A stretch of DNA of 64,000 bases from Nelumbo lutea (taxonomy: Eukaryota; Streptophyta; Magnoliopsida; Proteales; Nelumbonaceae). The stretch is taken from the NCBI GenBank assembly GCA_022828595.1, contig JAKGHH010000002.1:42502222-42566221 (forward strand), given 5' to 3'. A program made the translations under genes and the position numbers. Of this stretch, positions 1 through 10,169 are shown piece after piece; the first letter of the stretch is position 1; each line of letters begins with the position of its first letter. The notes under the pieces were generated by a model that saw nothing but the letters and a program-made list of their open reading frames with translations, was not told where the DNA came from and did not search any database.

Positions 1-13
1 ACTATTGTTATTG

Positions 14-97
<84 letters not shown>

Positions 98-130
98 TTA
101 TTATTATATTATTATTATTATTATTATATT
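1..130. repeat. (ATT)n microsatellite
   Basis: Nearly uninterrupted ATT trinucleotide run with a few TTT or ATAT breaks. It ends exactly where the left LTR of the first Copia element begins, so the Copia probably inserted at or into this array. Confidence 0.95.
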
Positions 131-375
131 TGTGATAGAACAAGAATTAGAAGAAATTGATGTGTTTCTATTGAGAAAGTAGTACATATATATACAACCT
201 TGTAGATACTAAAACGGAAGAAAATCATACAGCCTTGCAAATACAAAAGAGGAAGAAAATCATACAGCATTGTAGATATTAAATAGGAAGAAAATCAAAG
301 AAAGAATAATTCCTATAATCAGGCTATTCCTAATTGGGCTAATACTACATATTTACAGCCTATAATTTCGTAACA
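131..375 (-). repeat. Copia 1 LTR, downstream (3') copy
   Basis: On the minus strand it begins TGTTACG and ends CTATCACA, the standard TG...CA ends. It matches 4915-5171 nearly base for base. Both LTRs contain a roughly 35-bp tandem unit containing AGCCTTGTAGATAC: three units here, four in the other LTR. Confidence 0.9.
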
Positions 376-387
376 CTCCCCCTCAAG
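376..387 (-). other. Copia 1 polypurine tract
   Basis: The minus strand reads CTTGAGGGGGAG immediately before the TGTTACG start of the LTR. This is the usual plus-strand primer of Copia elements and fixes the element's orientation. Confidence 0.85.
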
Positions 388-1045
388 ATGGAGCATAGAT
401 GTCAATCATGCCTAGCTTGTTACAAATATAAGAAATCCGAGCTCAATTAAGAGCTTTTGTAAAGATATCTCCTAACTGCTCTCCAATCTTCACATATGCT
501 GTAGAGATCAAGTTTTGTTGAATTTTCTCAATATGTTTAGTTCATTCATGAAAAACTGGATTCGAAGCAATATGAATTGCAACTTGATTATCGCACCATA
601 GCTTCGCTGGAACTGAGACTTTAAGACCGACCTCAGTTAAGAGTTGAGAAATCCACATAACCTCACACGAAGCTTGTGCCAATGCGACACCACATTTTGC
701 TTCTTACTCTTCCACGAAACCAGATTACCACCAACAAAAACACAATAGCCAGTAGTGGACCTTCGATCAATCTTGGAACTTGCCCAATCCGCATAAGAAA
801 AATACTCAATATTACTGTGACCATGATTCCGATACAGTATCCCCCGTCTAGGAGCTCCTTTCAAGTAACACAAGATTTGTTCTAAAGGTTGCCCAATGGT
901 GCACTGTAGGAGAGGACATAAATTGACTTACAATACTAACTGAGTAAGCAATGTCTGGACGAGTCATTGTGAGATAGTTCAGCTTTCCAACTAATCTTCT
1001 ATATCATTCAAGATCATCAAAAGCATATCCATCCTTTGTGAATTG
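383..1045 (-). pseudogene. Copia 1 RNase H region
   Basis: It encodes the end of RT and the Copia RNase [20 protein letters not shown], then DWASSKIDRRSTTGYC and LWCDNQVAIHIA. A TGA replaces an Arg codon (probably CGA) in the LE-YRRL motif. An extra T near 905 and another frame change after KKQNVVS split the domain. About eight residues are missing around the TKHIE motif. The stop lies in the polypurine tract. Confidence 0.82.
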
Positions 1046-2581
1046 CTAGTTAGGAAGCATTGGAGTACTGCATGGTTTGACTCCCAATTTCTGAGTTTCT
1101 GTTAACAGGTCCAAAACATACTTCCTCTGAGACAGGAAAATGCCTCTTTTACTCCTTGCCACCTCAATCCCCAAGAAGTATTTTAGGTGCCCAAAATCAT
1201 TAGTATTGAACTGGTTCTGCAAGAAGGATTTCAAGGATGAGATTCCCTTCGTATCACTCACAGTGATAACAATATCGTCTACATATACAACAAGTAGAAT
1301 GATGCCAAATGTGGACTGCTTATAGAAAGCAGTATAGTCAGATTTGCACTTCCTCATCCCAAACCTCTCTATTGCCTGACTGAATTTTCCAAACCAAGCT
1401 TGAGGACTCTGTTTTAGTTCATACAACGATTTTCGAAGACAACAAACTTTTCCAGACTCCCCCTGAGCAACAAACCCAGGTGGTTGCTCCCCATAAACCT
1501 CCTTCTGAAGAACTCCATGCAGGAAAGCATTTTTAATATCAAGCTGGTAAAGTGGCCAATCATATGTAGTTGCCAGAGAAATAAATAACCGAACTGAAGT
1601 CAATTTTGCCACAGGGGAGAAAGTATCAGAATAGTCCACTCAATATGTCTGTGCATGGCCTTTGGCCACCAGGCGAGCCACTGATCCATCAGAATTAAAT
1701 TTGACTGCAAAGACCCATTTGCATCCAACCGCTTTCTTACCAGCAGGTAAATCGACCAGATCCCAAGTACCATTCTCAGTCAAGGCATTCATTTCCTCAA
1801 GCATGGCATCACGCCACCCAGGATGGGATAAAGCCTGGTGAATAGTTTTGGGAATCTCTACAGAATCAAGAGAGGCAACAAGCGAACAAGAAGTAGAGGA
1901 CAAACGATCATAGGTAACATAAGAGGAAATTGGATAAGTACATTGACGTTTACCTTTTCGAAGAGCAATAGGTAGATCCATATCACTGGGCATTGGATCT
2001 GATGATGAAGAAGAGACCGGTGCCGGACTTGTCACAGGAGGATTAGGTCGTTGAGAATAGACTTGAGTAATAGGTAGTTTTGGTTGAGAAGGTGGTGGTG
2101 GGGGTATTGGAATAACACTAGCGTTTGGACCGGTGACATGATACATTAGTAGATCATCATCCTCTTGTGGACACACATGTGTAGATGGAGCAGTAAAGAA
2201 AGGAAGATGTTCATGGAATGTAACATCAGCTGACACAAGGTACCTGTTCAAGAGAGTAGAAAAACACCTGTACCCTTTTTGGAGACGAGAGTATCCCAGG
2301 AAGACACATTTTAATGACTTGGGGTCCAATTTGGAAACCTGCGGACGAACATCACGAACAAAACAAGAACATCCAAAGATACGAAGTTCAACATGACACA
2401 CAGATTTATTAGGAAACAAAATCTTATAAGGGATCCGATCATTTAGAACAGTGGAAGGCATGCGATTAATCAAAAAACACGCTGTAGAAACAACATCAGC
2501 CCTAAACTGTTTAGGAACATGTGTTTGAAATAAAAGAGCCCTGACAGTTTCAAGAAGATGTCTATTTTTTCTCTCAGCCAC
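1046..2581 (-). pseudogene. Copia 1 integrase C-terminus and reverse transcriptase
   Basis: This frame begins at the integrase AERKNRHLLET block, passes through the C-terminal GCSCFVRDVRPQ and FLGYS motifs and a Pro/Ser-rich linker, and enters the RVT_2 reverse transcriptase (WRDAMLEEMNAL, GCKWVFAVKFNSDG). A TGA at 1642-1640 replaces the Gly of the YG-DYSDTF motif. After it the same frame continues through SPVAKLTSVR, the KNAFLHG block and the catalytic YVDD, ending at a TAG after MLPN. The polymerase active site is intact; only the stops kill it. Confidence 0.9.
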
Positions 2582-2913
2582 TCCATTTGAGATGGAGTAT
2601 CAATACAAGATTATTGATGGAGAATTTCATTCTGAGCCATGTAAGGCTAGAAAGAATCAGAGAAATATTCTTCGGCATTATCACTTTGCAATGTTTGTAT
2701 AGACACATCAAACTGGGTTTTTATTTTAGCACAAAAGGTTTTAAAATGAAAAAGCAACTCAGAACGAGATTTCATTAAATAAAGTCAAGTCGTACAAGAA
2801 AAACCATCCACAAAGGTAACAAAATATTGAAATCCAGTTTTAGACATAATAGGACAAGGTCCCCAAACATCTAAATGTACTAACTCAAAAGCATGACTAG
2901 CCCTTTTATTAAC
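2582..2913 (-). pseudogene. Copia 1 integrase core, broken
   Basis: Reading the minus strand in the same frame as the upstream segment gives LDVWGPCP (first catalytic Asp) and LQSDNAEEY (second catalytic Asp). In-frame stops follow CTT, DSF and ILHQ. A one-base deletion just before AERKNR shifts the frame; the Glu in AERKNR is the third catalytic residue. All three DDE residues are therefore still recognisable, but the protein cannot be read through. Confidence 0.8.
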
Positions 2914-3495
2914 TCAAGAAACAGACGATAGACGATGATGTTTTGCAAACTGACAAAACTCACAATCTAAAGAAGATACATCATGAAACTGAGGAGATAA
3001 CTTCTTTAATAAAGGTAAAGATGGATGCCCCAACCGACAATGAGCTTTAAAAGGAGATAAAGTACTGGAACAGGCAATGGTTTGAGGTTCCTGGGTATCC
3101 AAAATGTACAGACCTCTTGATTCTCGTCCTTTACCAATAATCCTCTTTGTTATAAGATCCTGAAACAGACAATGATCAGGAAAGAATGAGATACAATAAT
3201 TAAGAGTACGAGTGAGTTTGCTAACAGATACCAAATTAAAAGAAAATTTTGGTAAACTCAATACGGATGACAAAGAAAGTGTTGGTGTGGGATTGATAGT
3301 GCCAGAACCAAGGACAAAAGAAATAGAACCATCTGCTAAGGTGACTGAAGAAGGAAAAGTATGTGATTGGAAAGTGGAAAAGAGACTAGGATTACCTGTC
3401 ATATGATTTGTTGCACCAGAATCAATGACCCACTGAGAGGAAGAAGAAATAAGACATGCATTGGTTTTACCTGACTCAGCAAGGGCAGTGATGGA
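2914..3495 (-). pseudogene. Copia 1 protease motif and GAG-pre-integrase domain
   Basis: The minus strand encodes WVIDSGATNHMTG, the aspartic-protease active site, with DSG at 3423-3415. It then continues to the GAG-pre-integrase zinc-binding segment (HCRLGHPS...CEFCQFAKHHR). This stretch is open between the TAG at 3498-3496 and the TGA after SSVS near 2914. The methionine at 3402 is not a start; the true reading begins upstream in gag. In an active copy the protease would cut the polyprotein. Confidence 0.85.
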
Positions 3496-3654
3496 CTAAG
3501 AGGAGTTCTTTAATGCCTCTTGATACTGGTAAATTTTGCAGACTCATGCAAAAATTGTAATTGTCTGATTTGACGATGGATGAGGAGCATCACTCGTAGT
3601 TACAACATGAGCTGACTGAGACCCAGAAGACTTATTGTTTTTCTTTAGCATTTT

Positions 3655-3906
3655 CTAGCAAGTCTTTTTAGTGTGTCATGGTTCATGACAATCGTAGCAA
3701 ACTACTCCCCCTGTGGCCTGAGTTCCAGCATTCCAACCACTATTACTGCCACCTCTGCTACTATTCTGAGAACGAGACCGGCCAGTTGATCCACTATTCT
3801 GACTGACAAGTGCACTAGGTTGTACAAGTGAGGTATGGGAACCAGTATCTGTACGAAGGACCCTAGTAAAGACCTCTTTTAAAGAGGTAATCTCAGGATT
3901 AGACAA
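3655..3906 (-). pseudogene. Copia 1 gag C-terminus with CCHC zinc knuckle
   Basis: The frame continues gag through a Ser/Gly/Asn-rich linker to a CX2CX4HX4C zinc knuckle (CYDCHEP, then HTKKTC). The conserved Gly before the His has become TGA, so the finger is split by a stop. Such knuckles bind the element's RNA during packaging. Confidence 0.8.
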
Positions 3907-3909
3907 AAT

Positions 3910-4455
3910 CTATGACTTAGCACCATCAAATTGAGGATTAAGGCCAGCCAGAAAACTCATAATAGCCATCTGTTCACGTTGAGTTTGCTGAATTTTGATA
4001 TCAGTACTGAAAGGTAACAAGGCGTTCAATTCTTCATAAGTGCGCTTGAAATTCATGAAATAGGTCTGAAGAGACTGATCCTGTTGTTCAGCCCGATAAA
4101 ATGTCTTGCAAACATAAAAAATACGGGAAATATTTTCTTTACCAGAGAATAGAAAAGCCAAATATTCCATTAGTTCTTTTACAAACTCACTGTGGGAGAC
4201 ATGACCGACGTACTCATTCTCAATAGAATTGTGGATTTGCAAAAACAATTGAGCACCAATCCTTAGCCATTCAGTGCGGGTCTCATCAGTAGGAGGGTCC
4301 TTAGTCAGATGGTTGTCCTTAGATATACTCCGTAAATACAAATGAACAGTCTTACTCTAGTCTAAATAATTAGTTCTGTTTAGTTTTTGTTTAGTGATTT
4401 TAGACAGAATGGGGATAACACTAGGCATAGCCAAGTTCTTTTGTTCAACCGCCAT
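3910..4455 (-). pseudogene. Copia 1 gag (UBN2-type) region
   Basis: It encodes the capsid-like part of gag. The N-terminal TKQKLNRTNYLD is the conserved Copia gag start, and downstream text such as TYFMNFKRTYEELNALLP and IMSFLAGLNPQFDGAKS is typical of the UBN2/retrotransposon gag family. One in-frame TAG replaces the Trp after NYLD, so the segment 3910-4341 reads open only after that stop. A further TAG separates it from the zinc-knuckle segment in the same frame. Confidence 0.85.
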
Positions 4456-4902
4456 CATAAACACAGAAAAATAAACTTTTAACAACCAGCAAAGCCAATA
4501 AAACAGAATCGGCAGTAGATGCAACACCCAAATAGCAAGAAACCACAACTTGCAGCACCGAAAAATCAACTGTATAAAAAAGAACAGAAAAGAAAGACTT
4601 TCCTGATGGGAAAACAACACCACATGAGTAACACCGAGCTGCTATGCTACTCTCTGACCTGTTGCAGACTTGAAAGTCCTCTCCCGATTGAAGTGAAGAA
4701 GAGATGGGTGAAGGTGGGTAGGCCGATCTGGGATTCCACTTCCACTGGTATGGGCGGTGAGATGTAGATGTCACTCGGAATGGGTGACCTAGAGATCGCA
4801 ACTGCTGCTCACTTGGGCAACGTAAATAATTCAAAGCTGCTCACTTGGGCAGTAGAGGGAAGAAAACCAGAAATTAGTTTCAGACTGGAACTGGTGTCTC
4901 CA

Positions 4903-4914
4903 GCTCTAATACCA
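4903..4914 (-). other. Copia 1 primer-binding site
   Basis: The minus strand reads TGGTATTAGAGC directly after the LTR end CTATCACA. It differs by one base from TGGTATCAGAGC, the initiator-methionine tRNA primer site of plant Copia elements. Confidence 0.88.
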
Positions 4915-5171
4915 TGTGATAGAATAAGAATTAGAAGAAATTGATGTCTTTCTATTGAGAAAGTAGTACATATATATACAACCTTGTAGATTCTGAAAGG
5001 AAGAAAATCATACAGCCTTGTAGATACAAAAAAGGAAGAAAATCATACAGCCTTGTAGATACAAAAAAGGAAGAAAATCATACAGCCTTGTAGATACTAA
5101 ATAGGAAGAAAATCAAGGAAAGAATAATTCCTATAATCAAGCTATTCCTAATTGGGCTAATACTACATATT
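4915..5171 (-). repeat. Copia 1 LTR, upstream (5') copy, truncated
   Basis: It matches 131-375 from the CTATCACA end but breaks off after TACTACATATT, losing the outer U3 start. It contains four roughly 35-bp tandem units (starts near 4976, 5011, 5046 and 5081) against three in the other LTR. Confidence 0.88.
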
Positions 5172-5463
5172 AAAGGCTCTAAAACGATGTAGAAATGATT
5201 TTCTGCATTTTAAAGGCTCTAAAAAGATATGATCATTTGAGTTGGAGAAGTTCTCCAACATCTAAAACTAAAAGTTTCCTATTTTACTGTTAGCAATAGA
5301 CTATTTGATGATATAATAAATTTTAAAAAGAATACTAAATAAAATAGGAGATTCTATTAATAAATATTATGATTATTCAAATAAGTAACTTTTTATTACT
5401 TAATTAATAATAAACATATTGGTTATTATTAATAAATAGATTATTACTATATAAATATTAATA
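5172..5463. other. AT-rich spacer, no gene seen
   Basis: AT-rich DNA. The motif TAAAGGCTCTAAAA occurs twice (5171 and 5211). No coding signal. Confidence 0.6.
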
Positions 5464-5980
5464 CTTTTTTTTAGCCCCAAAATTTACTCCCTGTGGAGGG
5501 GTGGCAACCGTAGCTTTATTCATATGCAAAAAACCTTAGAGGGGGGGACATGAGGCCTTACCCCTCGAGCTATATAGAGGAGACCCGACTCATATAAACT
5601 ACAAGTGTCCCGGAAACATAAAATCAACGAATTTGCAAAAAAGGAAGACCTAGACCATTTGCGGTAACCAAGTTTTGTGCGTGTGAAGGAAGAGTTTTTG
5701 TGCAATCATAAATAGTTTTCTGAGAGGTTAAGCAACCAAGCTTTGCAAGAGCATCTGCTGGTTGGTTAGCTTCTCGGTAAATATGAACATAAAAGAAATC
5801 CAATCTATTCTAAGCTCCTGTATTTGACACAACCAAAACCAAAGCTTTCACGGGACTTTACAATCACCGTTAAGGATATCAATCAAAAATTTGAAGTCTG
5901 ACTCCACCATAATCTTATTTAGATCAAGAGTAACAGCAAGGTGTAAGCCATCCAGCAAGGCCATAGCCTTTATAACTAAA
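5464..5980 (-). mobile_element. LINE 1: 5'-truncated non-LTR retrotransposon, RNase H end
   Basis: The minus strand encodes the C-terminal RNase H-like domain of a plant L1-type LINE: VESDFKFLIDILNG, then IYREANQPADALAKLGC, the most conserved block of this family. The coding ends near 5520. A short 3' UTR follows that contains GGTTGCCACCCCTCC, and a short A-run ends the element at about 5464. The same 3' UTR block ends LINE 2 at 11785, so both are one family. A TGA and frame changes make it nonfunctional. Confidence 0.8.
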
Positions 5981-6028
5981 TTAGTTTTAGAGGCTACGGC
6001 TTTGCTAGATGGCTTAAACCTTGCTGTA
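5933..6028. repeat. Inverted repeat at the 5' end of LINE 1
   Basis: Arms 5933-5979 and 5980-6028 are reverse complements with few mismatches and essentially no loop (AGCCATCCAGCAAGGCC against GGCTTTGCTAGATGGCT). The left arm is LINE coding sequence; the right arm is the same sequence turned round. Confidence 0.85.
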
Positions 6029-6741
6029 AAAAAAATAAATATTAATACTAAATATGATTACTTAGTTATTTAAATAAAGAAACAGTAATATATATTAATG
6101 AATAATAAATATTTATAACAATATTAATTTTATTATTATTATTATTAAATCATATAATATAATTATCATTACTATCATTGTTAATAAACATATAATAATA
6201 ATAATAATAATAACAGTAATAATAATAATTTTATTAATAATTCAATATTGTTGCTAACTATTATTTTTTATTCAAATAAAAATAATATTATTAATTAATT
6301 AATGATTAATGTTTTATACTAATGTTTACATTATTAAATAATATGATTGTTTTTTACTAAATAAAATTATTTCATATTGATAATAACAATAATAATAATA
6401 TTATTAATAAATGTTAATATTTATGCAAATAAAAAACAATATTATTTATCATTTAAATAATGATAAATATTTATTATTATGATATATTATATTTTTTATT
6501 ATGAAATAATATTTAAGAATTATATTATTTATTATTCAATTAAATAATAATAAGTATTTCATACCAGTACATATGATTATTGCTGAATAATATTGTTGAT
6601 ATTATGAAACAATATTTTATATTATTATTTAAATAAGAATAAATATTGAACATGCGATATTTATTATTATTGTTATTGTTATTGTTGTTGTTATTATTAT
6701 TATTATTATTCTTATTGTTCTTCTTCTTCTTCTTCTTCTTC

Positions 6742-6781
<40 letters not shown>

Positions 6782-6931
6782 ATAGGTGATAGTAATGGTG
6801 CATTAATATAATTTTATCATGTTTGAAATGCATTTGATTTTGGAAAGACATGAAACCGGGTCTTACCATTTCAGATCTGAATTTCTGTTTCAAATCCTCT
6901 AATCAGACCCAAACCCAAATGGCCATGCAGT
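6029..6931. repeat. AT-rich DNA with ATT/AAT and TTC microsatellites
   Basis: Almost pure A/T with trinucleotide runs, the clearest at 6657-6780 where ATT/GTT repeats pass into TTC and back to ATT. The long Asn/Lys-rich minus-strand reading frame here is only microsatellite translation. No gene seen. Confidence 0.85.
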
Positions 6932-6959
6932 TTGGAGAGCAACATTTTAAGATCTCATA

Positions 6960-7365
6960 CGTTTGAAAAGTGTTATAAAATGCCCCTTGCATTCATAGCA
7001 ATTAGTGCCATACCTTCATCATTTTCACTACATTCCTTTGTTTCTTCCTTCTCTTCTATTGCAGAATTGGGGACAAATTCTTGCCCTTGTAGCTTGTTTT
7101 TTCTTCTTTCTCCTTTAGTCTTATCAAATGGGTGAGAAGAGACCTTATCAGCTCATCCATTTTCATTGACTTTAAACTGCTAGACTCTTGGATGGTTGTT
7201 ACCTTAATTTTCCATTCCATTGGAAGGGATCTTAAAAATATTTCTCATTTTTTCTTCCTTAGGATAGGATTTCCTGATGTATTTGAGTCCATTCACAATG
7301 TTTGTGAATTTTATGAACATGTTAGTTATGCTCTCATGAGACTTCATCTTGAAGTCTGCATTATT
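6960..7365 (-). pseudogene. Copia gag (UBN2) fragment
   Basis: The minus strand encodes FKMKSHESITNMFIKFTNIV followed by NGLKYIRKSYPKEEKMR, then, after a frame change, KMDELIRSLLTH and GMALIAMNA. This is the standard order of the plant Copia gag (UBN2) domain. No LTR, zinc knuckle or pol is attached. LINE 2 starts exactly where the fragment stops, so the LINE probably landed in an older Copia copy or the two were joined by a rearrangement. Confidence 0.75.
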
Positions 7366-7717
7366 TGATATTGGGTTTACTGGAAATAAGTTAGGAGGCA
7401 GGGGTCTGAATCTTGATGCTATGCATGGTTTTGTGGATCTAATAAATGAGGCTGGATTATTTGATATTGGATTTACTGGAAATAACTACACTTGGTGTAA
7501 TAACTGCAATGGTCTAGATCATATTCTTGTCAATAGTAAATGGATCCAGGAATTTCTATCCAAACATGTTGCACATTTGAACAAAACTTGCTTTGATCAT
7601 AGCTCACTGGTTTTTACTATAGAAGAGGCTAGCAGTATAGGTCCTAGGCCTTCTAGATTTCAGCAGATGTGGATATGTCATAACATTGAAAGGGGCTATT
7701 TGCGGCTGACCCTTTGA
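7366..7717 (+). pseudogene. LINE 2 endonuclease (exo_endo_phos) C-terminal part
   Basis: The reading contains KLGGRGLNLDAMHGFVDLI, LFDIGFTGNNYTWCNN, LDHILVNSKWIQEF and CFDHSSLVFTI. These are the last conserved blocks of the apurinic-type endonuclease that nicks target DNA in L1 LINEs; DH in CFDHSS corresponds to the catalytic SDH motif. The N-terminal half is missing. The first bases repeat a downstream piece of the same domain (see findings). The frame closes at 7717 by frameshift. Confidence 0.8.
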
Positions 7718-8162
7718 TGATTCTTTTATTGGAATTGTATAGAGTACAGGCTACTCTCAAATGGTGGAATCTTGAGGTGTTTGAAATATTCATAAAGTGA
7801 GGGAGGCAGAGGATGCAATCAAAGATGTGGAGTTCAAGCATTTACAATTGAACATAAAGAACTTTCACTTCACTAAAGGTGAATTGGCAGATAAGAGAAA
7901 AGAGCTTCATTAAATCCTCAAAATGGAAGAAATTTTCTGGTGGAAAAGTCTCACATCAGATGGCTAGCTGAAGGGTATAGAAACACAATTTTTTAACACT
8001 ACACTTAAAATGCAAAGATGCCAGAATAAAATTTGTCGGGCTAAATCAAAGAATGATGCTGAATCGAAGAGGAAAATTTGTTGAAACAACAGATGGAAGA
8101 GTACTTTAAAAATGTTTTCACTGAGGAGCCAGTTACTACAGATGAGGATCTTAGGCCAGGGA

Positions 8163-9238
8163 TGTGAAGTGGTCTTTACTCCAAGGTCTGAGGAATTGGA
8201 TGGATCAAAAATGGAAAGAAATGGGAAATTAACAAATGGCTAGACCCCGAATAAGGGGCTGCCTACATACCCTCCGGTGAGGGATCAAGCCACTGTAGTT
8301 AGGGGTGGATTCGAGCCAAGCCGAGCCGAATAATACTAGGCTTGAGCTCAGCTCAAGACTATTCTACAAGGCTCGAGCTCGGTTTGTGCCAGAACCTTGA
8401 GCTTGAGCTTAGCTCGAGTCAAAAGTTCATAAGCTCGAGCTCGGCTTGTTTTGGCTCGTTTTATATTTTATTATAAAAAATATTTATAAAAATAAAAAAA
8501 ATATATTTTATTATATATATTATTTTCTATAATTTTATTGTATATATATATTCGAGCCGGCTCGCAGGCCAAGCTCTAGTAGGCTCAAGCTTGACTCGTT
8601 TAATAATCGAACCACTGAGTTGGGCTCAAGCTTGACTCGTTTAATAATCGAACCACTGAGTTGGGCTCGAGCTCGACTGAAACTGAGCCGAACCAAGCTT
8701 TTCACGAACTGAACTCGAACAACCTATGAAAAACTCGACTTGTTGCCACCTCTAACTGTAGTTTGTTGGTATTTGGAATTCTGGCAAGAAAAGGAGGAAA
8801 CGGTGGATAGAGAAAGGGTGGATTGATATCTGATATCAAAGTGATGATGGGGCAAGAATGATTCGAAGGCCCCTATTTATTGTTTTTGGGTGGACAGTAC
8901 AGAAGTTTCTTAGATTTATGTTTTTCCTATTTTACCCTTACATTCTAAAATGCTCTATTTACACATTTAAAACATGGGATTAATTGTCTTTGTAGGATTA
9001 CCTTTTTAATTGTTATTTTCAATTTACCCTTTTTTGTTATATGTTTATTTACTTTGATTTATTTATACAATGTTCGCGTGTTTACTTGTTATACAAGAAT
9101 GATCTATAACTTTCTAGAATATTCATTAATTGTGCCGAAATACTCAAACTTGTATTTAATATAATGAACCCAATTGACCCGGTCTTAGTCTTGTTATGAT
9201 CATCGATCTGCGTTGCTACTTAGGTCAACGCTCTTACA
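8163..9238. repeat. Unclassified dispersed repeat, copy 1 (split by a hAT MITE)
   Basis: It starts TGTGAAGTGGTCTTTACTCC and ends ...CTCTTACA, and interrupts LINE 2. A second copy lies at 36783-37231. Both share GTGAGGGATCA, a block with TTGGAATTCTGGCAAG (or its variant), the TTGTTATATGTTTATTT region and the final GATCATCGATCTGCGTTGC region. It has TG...CA ends like an LTR, but no target duplication or coding could be seen, so its class is unknown. Confidence 0.65.
8300..8754. mobile_element. hAT-type MITE with perfect 8-bp target duplication
   Basis: It begins TAGGGGTGG and ends CCACCTCTA, the short inverted ends of the plant hAT superfamily. It is flanked on both sides by ACTGTAGT (8292-8299 and 8755-8762), an exact 8-bp target duplication. 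The interior is made of GAGCTCGGCTCGAGCT-like runs around an AT-rich centre, with a 41-bp tandem duplication from about 8583. It has no transposase, so it is nonautonomous. A relative lies at 46616-46839. Confidence 0.92.
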
Positions 9239-9399
9239 GCCTCATTAATTAGATCCACAAAAGCTGTTAGGATATTATTTCTAGTAAATCCAGAAAACCA
9301 TACATAGCATCAGGATATTATTGGTCTAGACATCATCCATGCAGTCCAGATTTTCTTCGATGGGGGGAACCTGCCGATAAGCTATACTTTCTCTTTTGT

Positions 9400-9570
9400 T
9401 TCGTTCTTTAATTCCCAAATGATCATCTCCTGAAAAGTTTTTAGATTTTCGTCCCGTTAGTATTAGGAACTTCCGTTACAAGATAATTGCCAGAATTTTT
9501 ACTAACCCACATTTAGGTATTTTGGATAAGTTGGCGTCTTTAAAACAATGGGCGTTCATTAAGGCTATAT
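9400..9570 (+). pseudogene. LINE 2 reverse transcriptase N-terminal fragment
   Basis: After the nested repeat the + strand resumes with GGNLPISYTFSFVSF and, with stops, DFRPVSIRNFRYKIIARIF and LDKLASLKQWAFIK. FRPVS and YKIIA are RT motifs of plant L1 LINEs. The region then jumps, with loss of the catalytic palm, to sequence like EKIFSDFLW and RRGIKLR (9690-9780). Confidence 0.75.
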
Positions 9571-9911
9571 TTGGTTTGAAGGAAAAGATAGGGAAAGGCC
9601 GAAAACCTGGCTTATACAAGGTTTGATAATCACATGAGGAAAACAAAATAAGTAGGAATTCTCAAACAAGTAGAGAAGATATTTTCAGACTTTCTTTGGT
9701 AGGATGGGAAACAAAATAAGTGGCATGCTTGGATAGCGTGGAAAAAATGTCTTTTCTATTCAGAGAAGGGGGATTAAATTAAGCTGCAGATATTCTCTTG
9801 TGATAAAAGCACTTTGGAGAACCTTATGTTAGAAATCACTTTGAGCCTCCTACTTTAAAGCCAAATATTTGAAGCACCAACATTTTTTGCATCTCTTCTT
9901 GGCTGTTGGAC

Positions 9912-10157
9912 TGTGTTTGGTTGCGATGCAAATAAATTTGCACTGCTGCAAAACTATGGCAGTGTAAATTCTGACCTATTTTTGTTTCAAATCTTAGTTT
10001 ATTTTGTTTGATTGCAGTACAAATGAAGTAAATTAAGACATGGAGCAGAATAAAGTAAAACCCAAAACAAAATTAAATGAGAATTTGTATTTTTTTTTCA
10101 TTTGCACTCCTATGCATTTGTACTAGTGCAAATCTATTTACACTACAACCAAACACG
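9912..10157. mobile_element. MITE with about 33-bp terminal inverted repeats
   Basis: The left end TGTGTTTGGTTGCGATGC and the reverse complement of the right end CGTGTTTGGTTGTAGTG match over about 33 bases, both reading on to an ATTTGCACT block. It is 246 bp, AT-rich inside and noncoding, and splits LINE 2. I found no convincing target duplication, so the superfamily is uncertain; the GTGTTTGG ends resemble Tourist-like or hAT MITEs. Confidence 0.8.
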
Positions 10158-10169
10158 AAGACAACACGA

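Larger units (their letters stand above)
383..4455 (-). pseudogene. Copia 1 gag-pol polyprotein pseudogene
   Basis: The start is the gag methionine at 4455 (MAVEQKN). The last stop (TGA, 385-383) falls inside the polypurine tract, as is normal for Copia. A single frame runs from 4455 to about 2587 with in-frame stops: TAG where gag normally has Trp after NRTNYLD, TAG just before ILSNPEI, TGA inside the zinc knuckle, TAG at 3498-3496, TGA after SSVS and others in integrase. A one-base loss near 2587 shifts the frame. The next frame runs to about 905 with TGA at 1642 and TAG after MLPN. An extra T near 905 shifts it again into RNase H. It is an inactive copy; individual domains are listed separately. 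Confidence 0.9.
131..5171 (-). mobile_element. Copia LTR retrotransposon 1, degenerate
   Basis: This is a Ty1/Copia element read on the minus strand. It has a left LTR (131-375), a polypurine tract next to it (376-387), a primer-binding site (4903-4914) touching the right LTR, and a right LTR (4915-5171) that lacks its last roughly 20 bases. Between the LTRs the minus strand encodes, in order, gag, zinc knuckle, protease, GAG-pre-integrase, integrase, reverse transcriptase and RNase H, which is the Copia order. The coding frame is broken by several stops and at least two frameshifts, so the copy cannot move by itself. No target duplication is visible because the outer end of the right LTR is missing. 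Confidence 0.93.

Noticed and set aside
4445..4834. 129-residue minus-strand frame ahead of Copia 1 gag
   Set aside because: It lies in the untranslated leader between the primer-binding site and gag and does not read like gag; the gag ATG at 4455 is in another frame.
6540..6893. 117-residue Asn/Lys-rich minus-strand frame
   Set aside because: It is a translation of ATT/TTC microsatellites, with no domain or conserved start.
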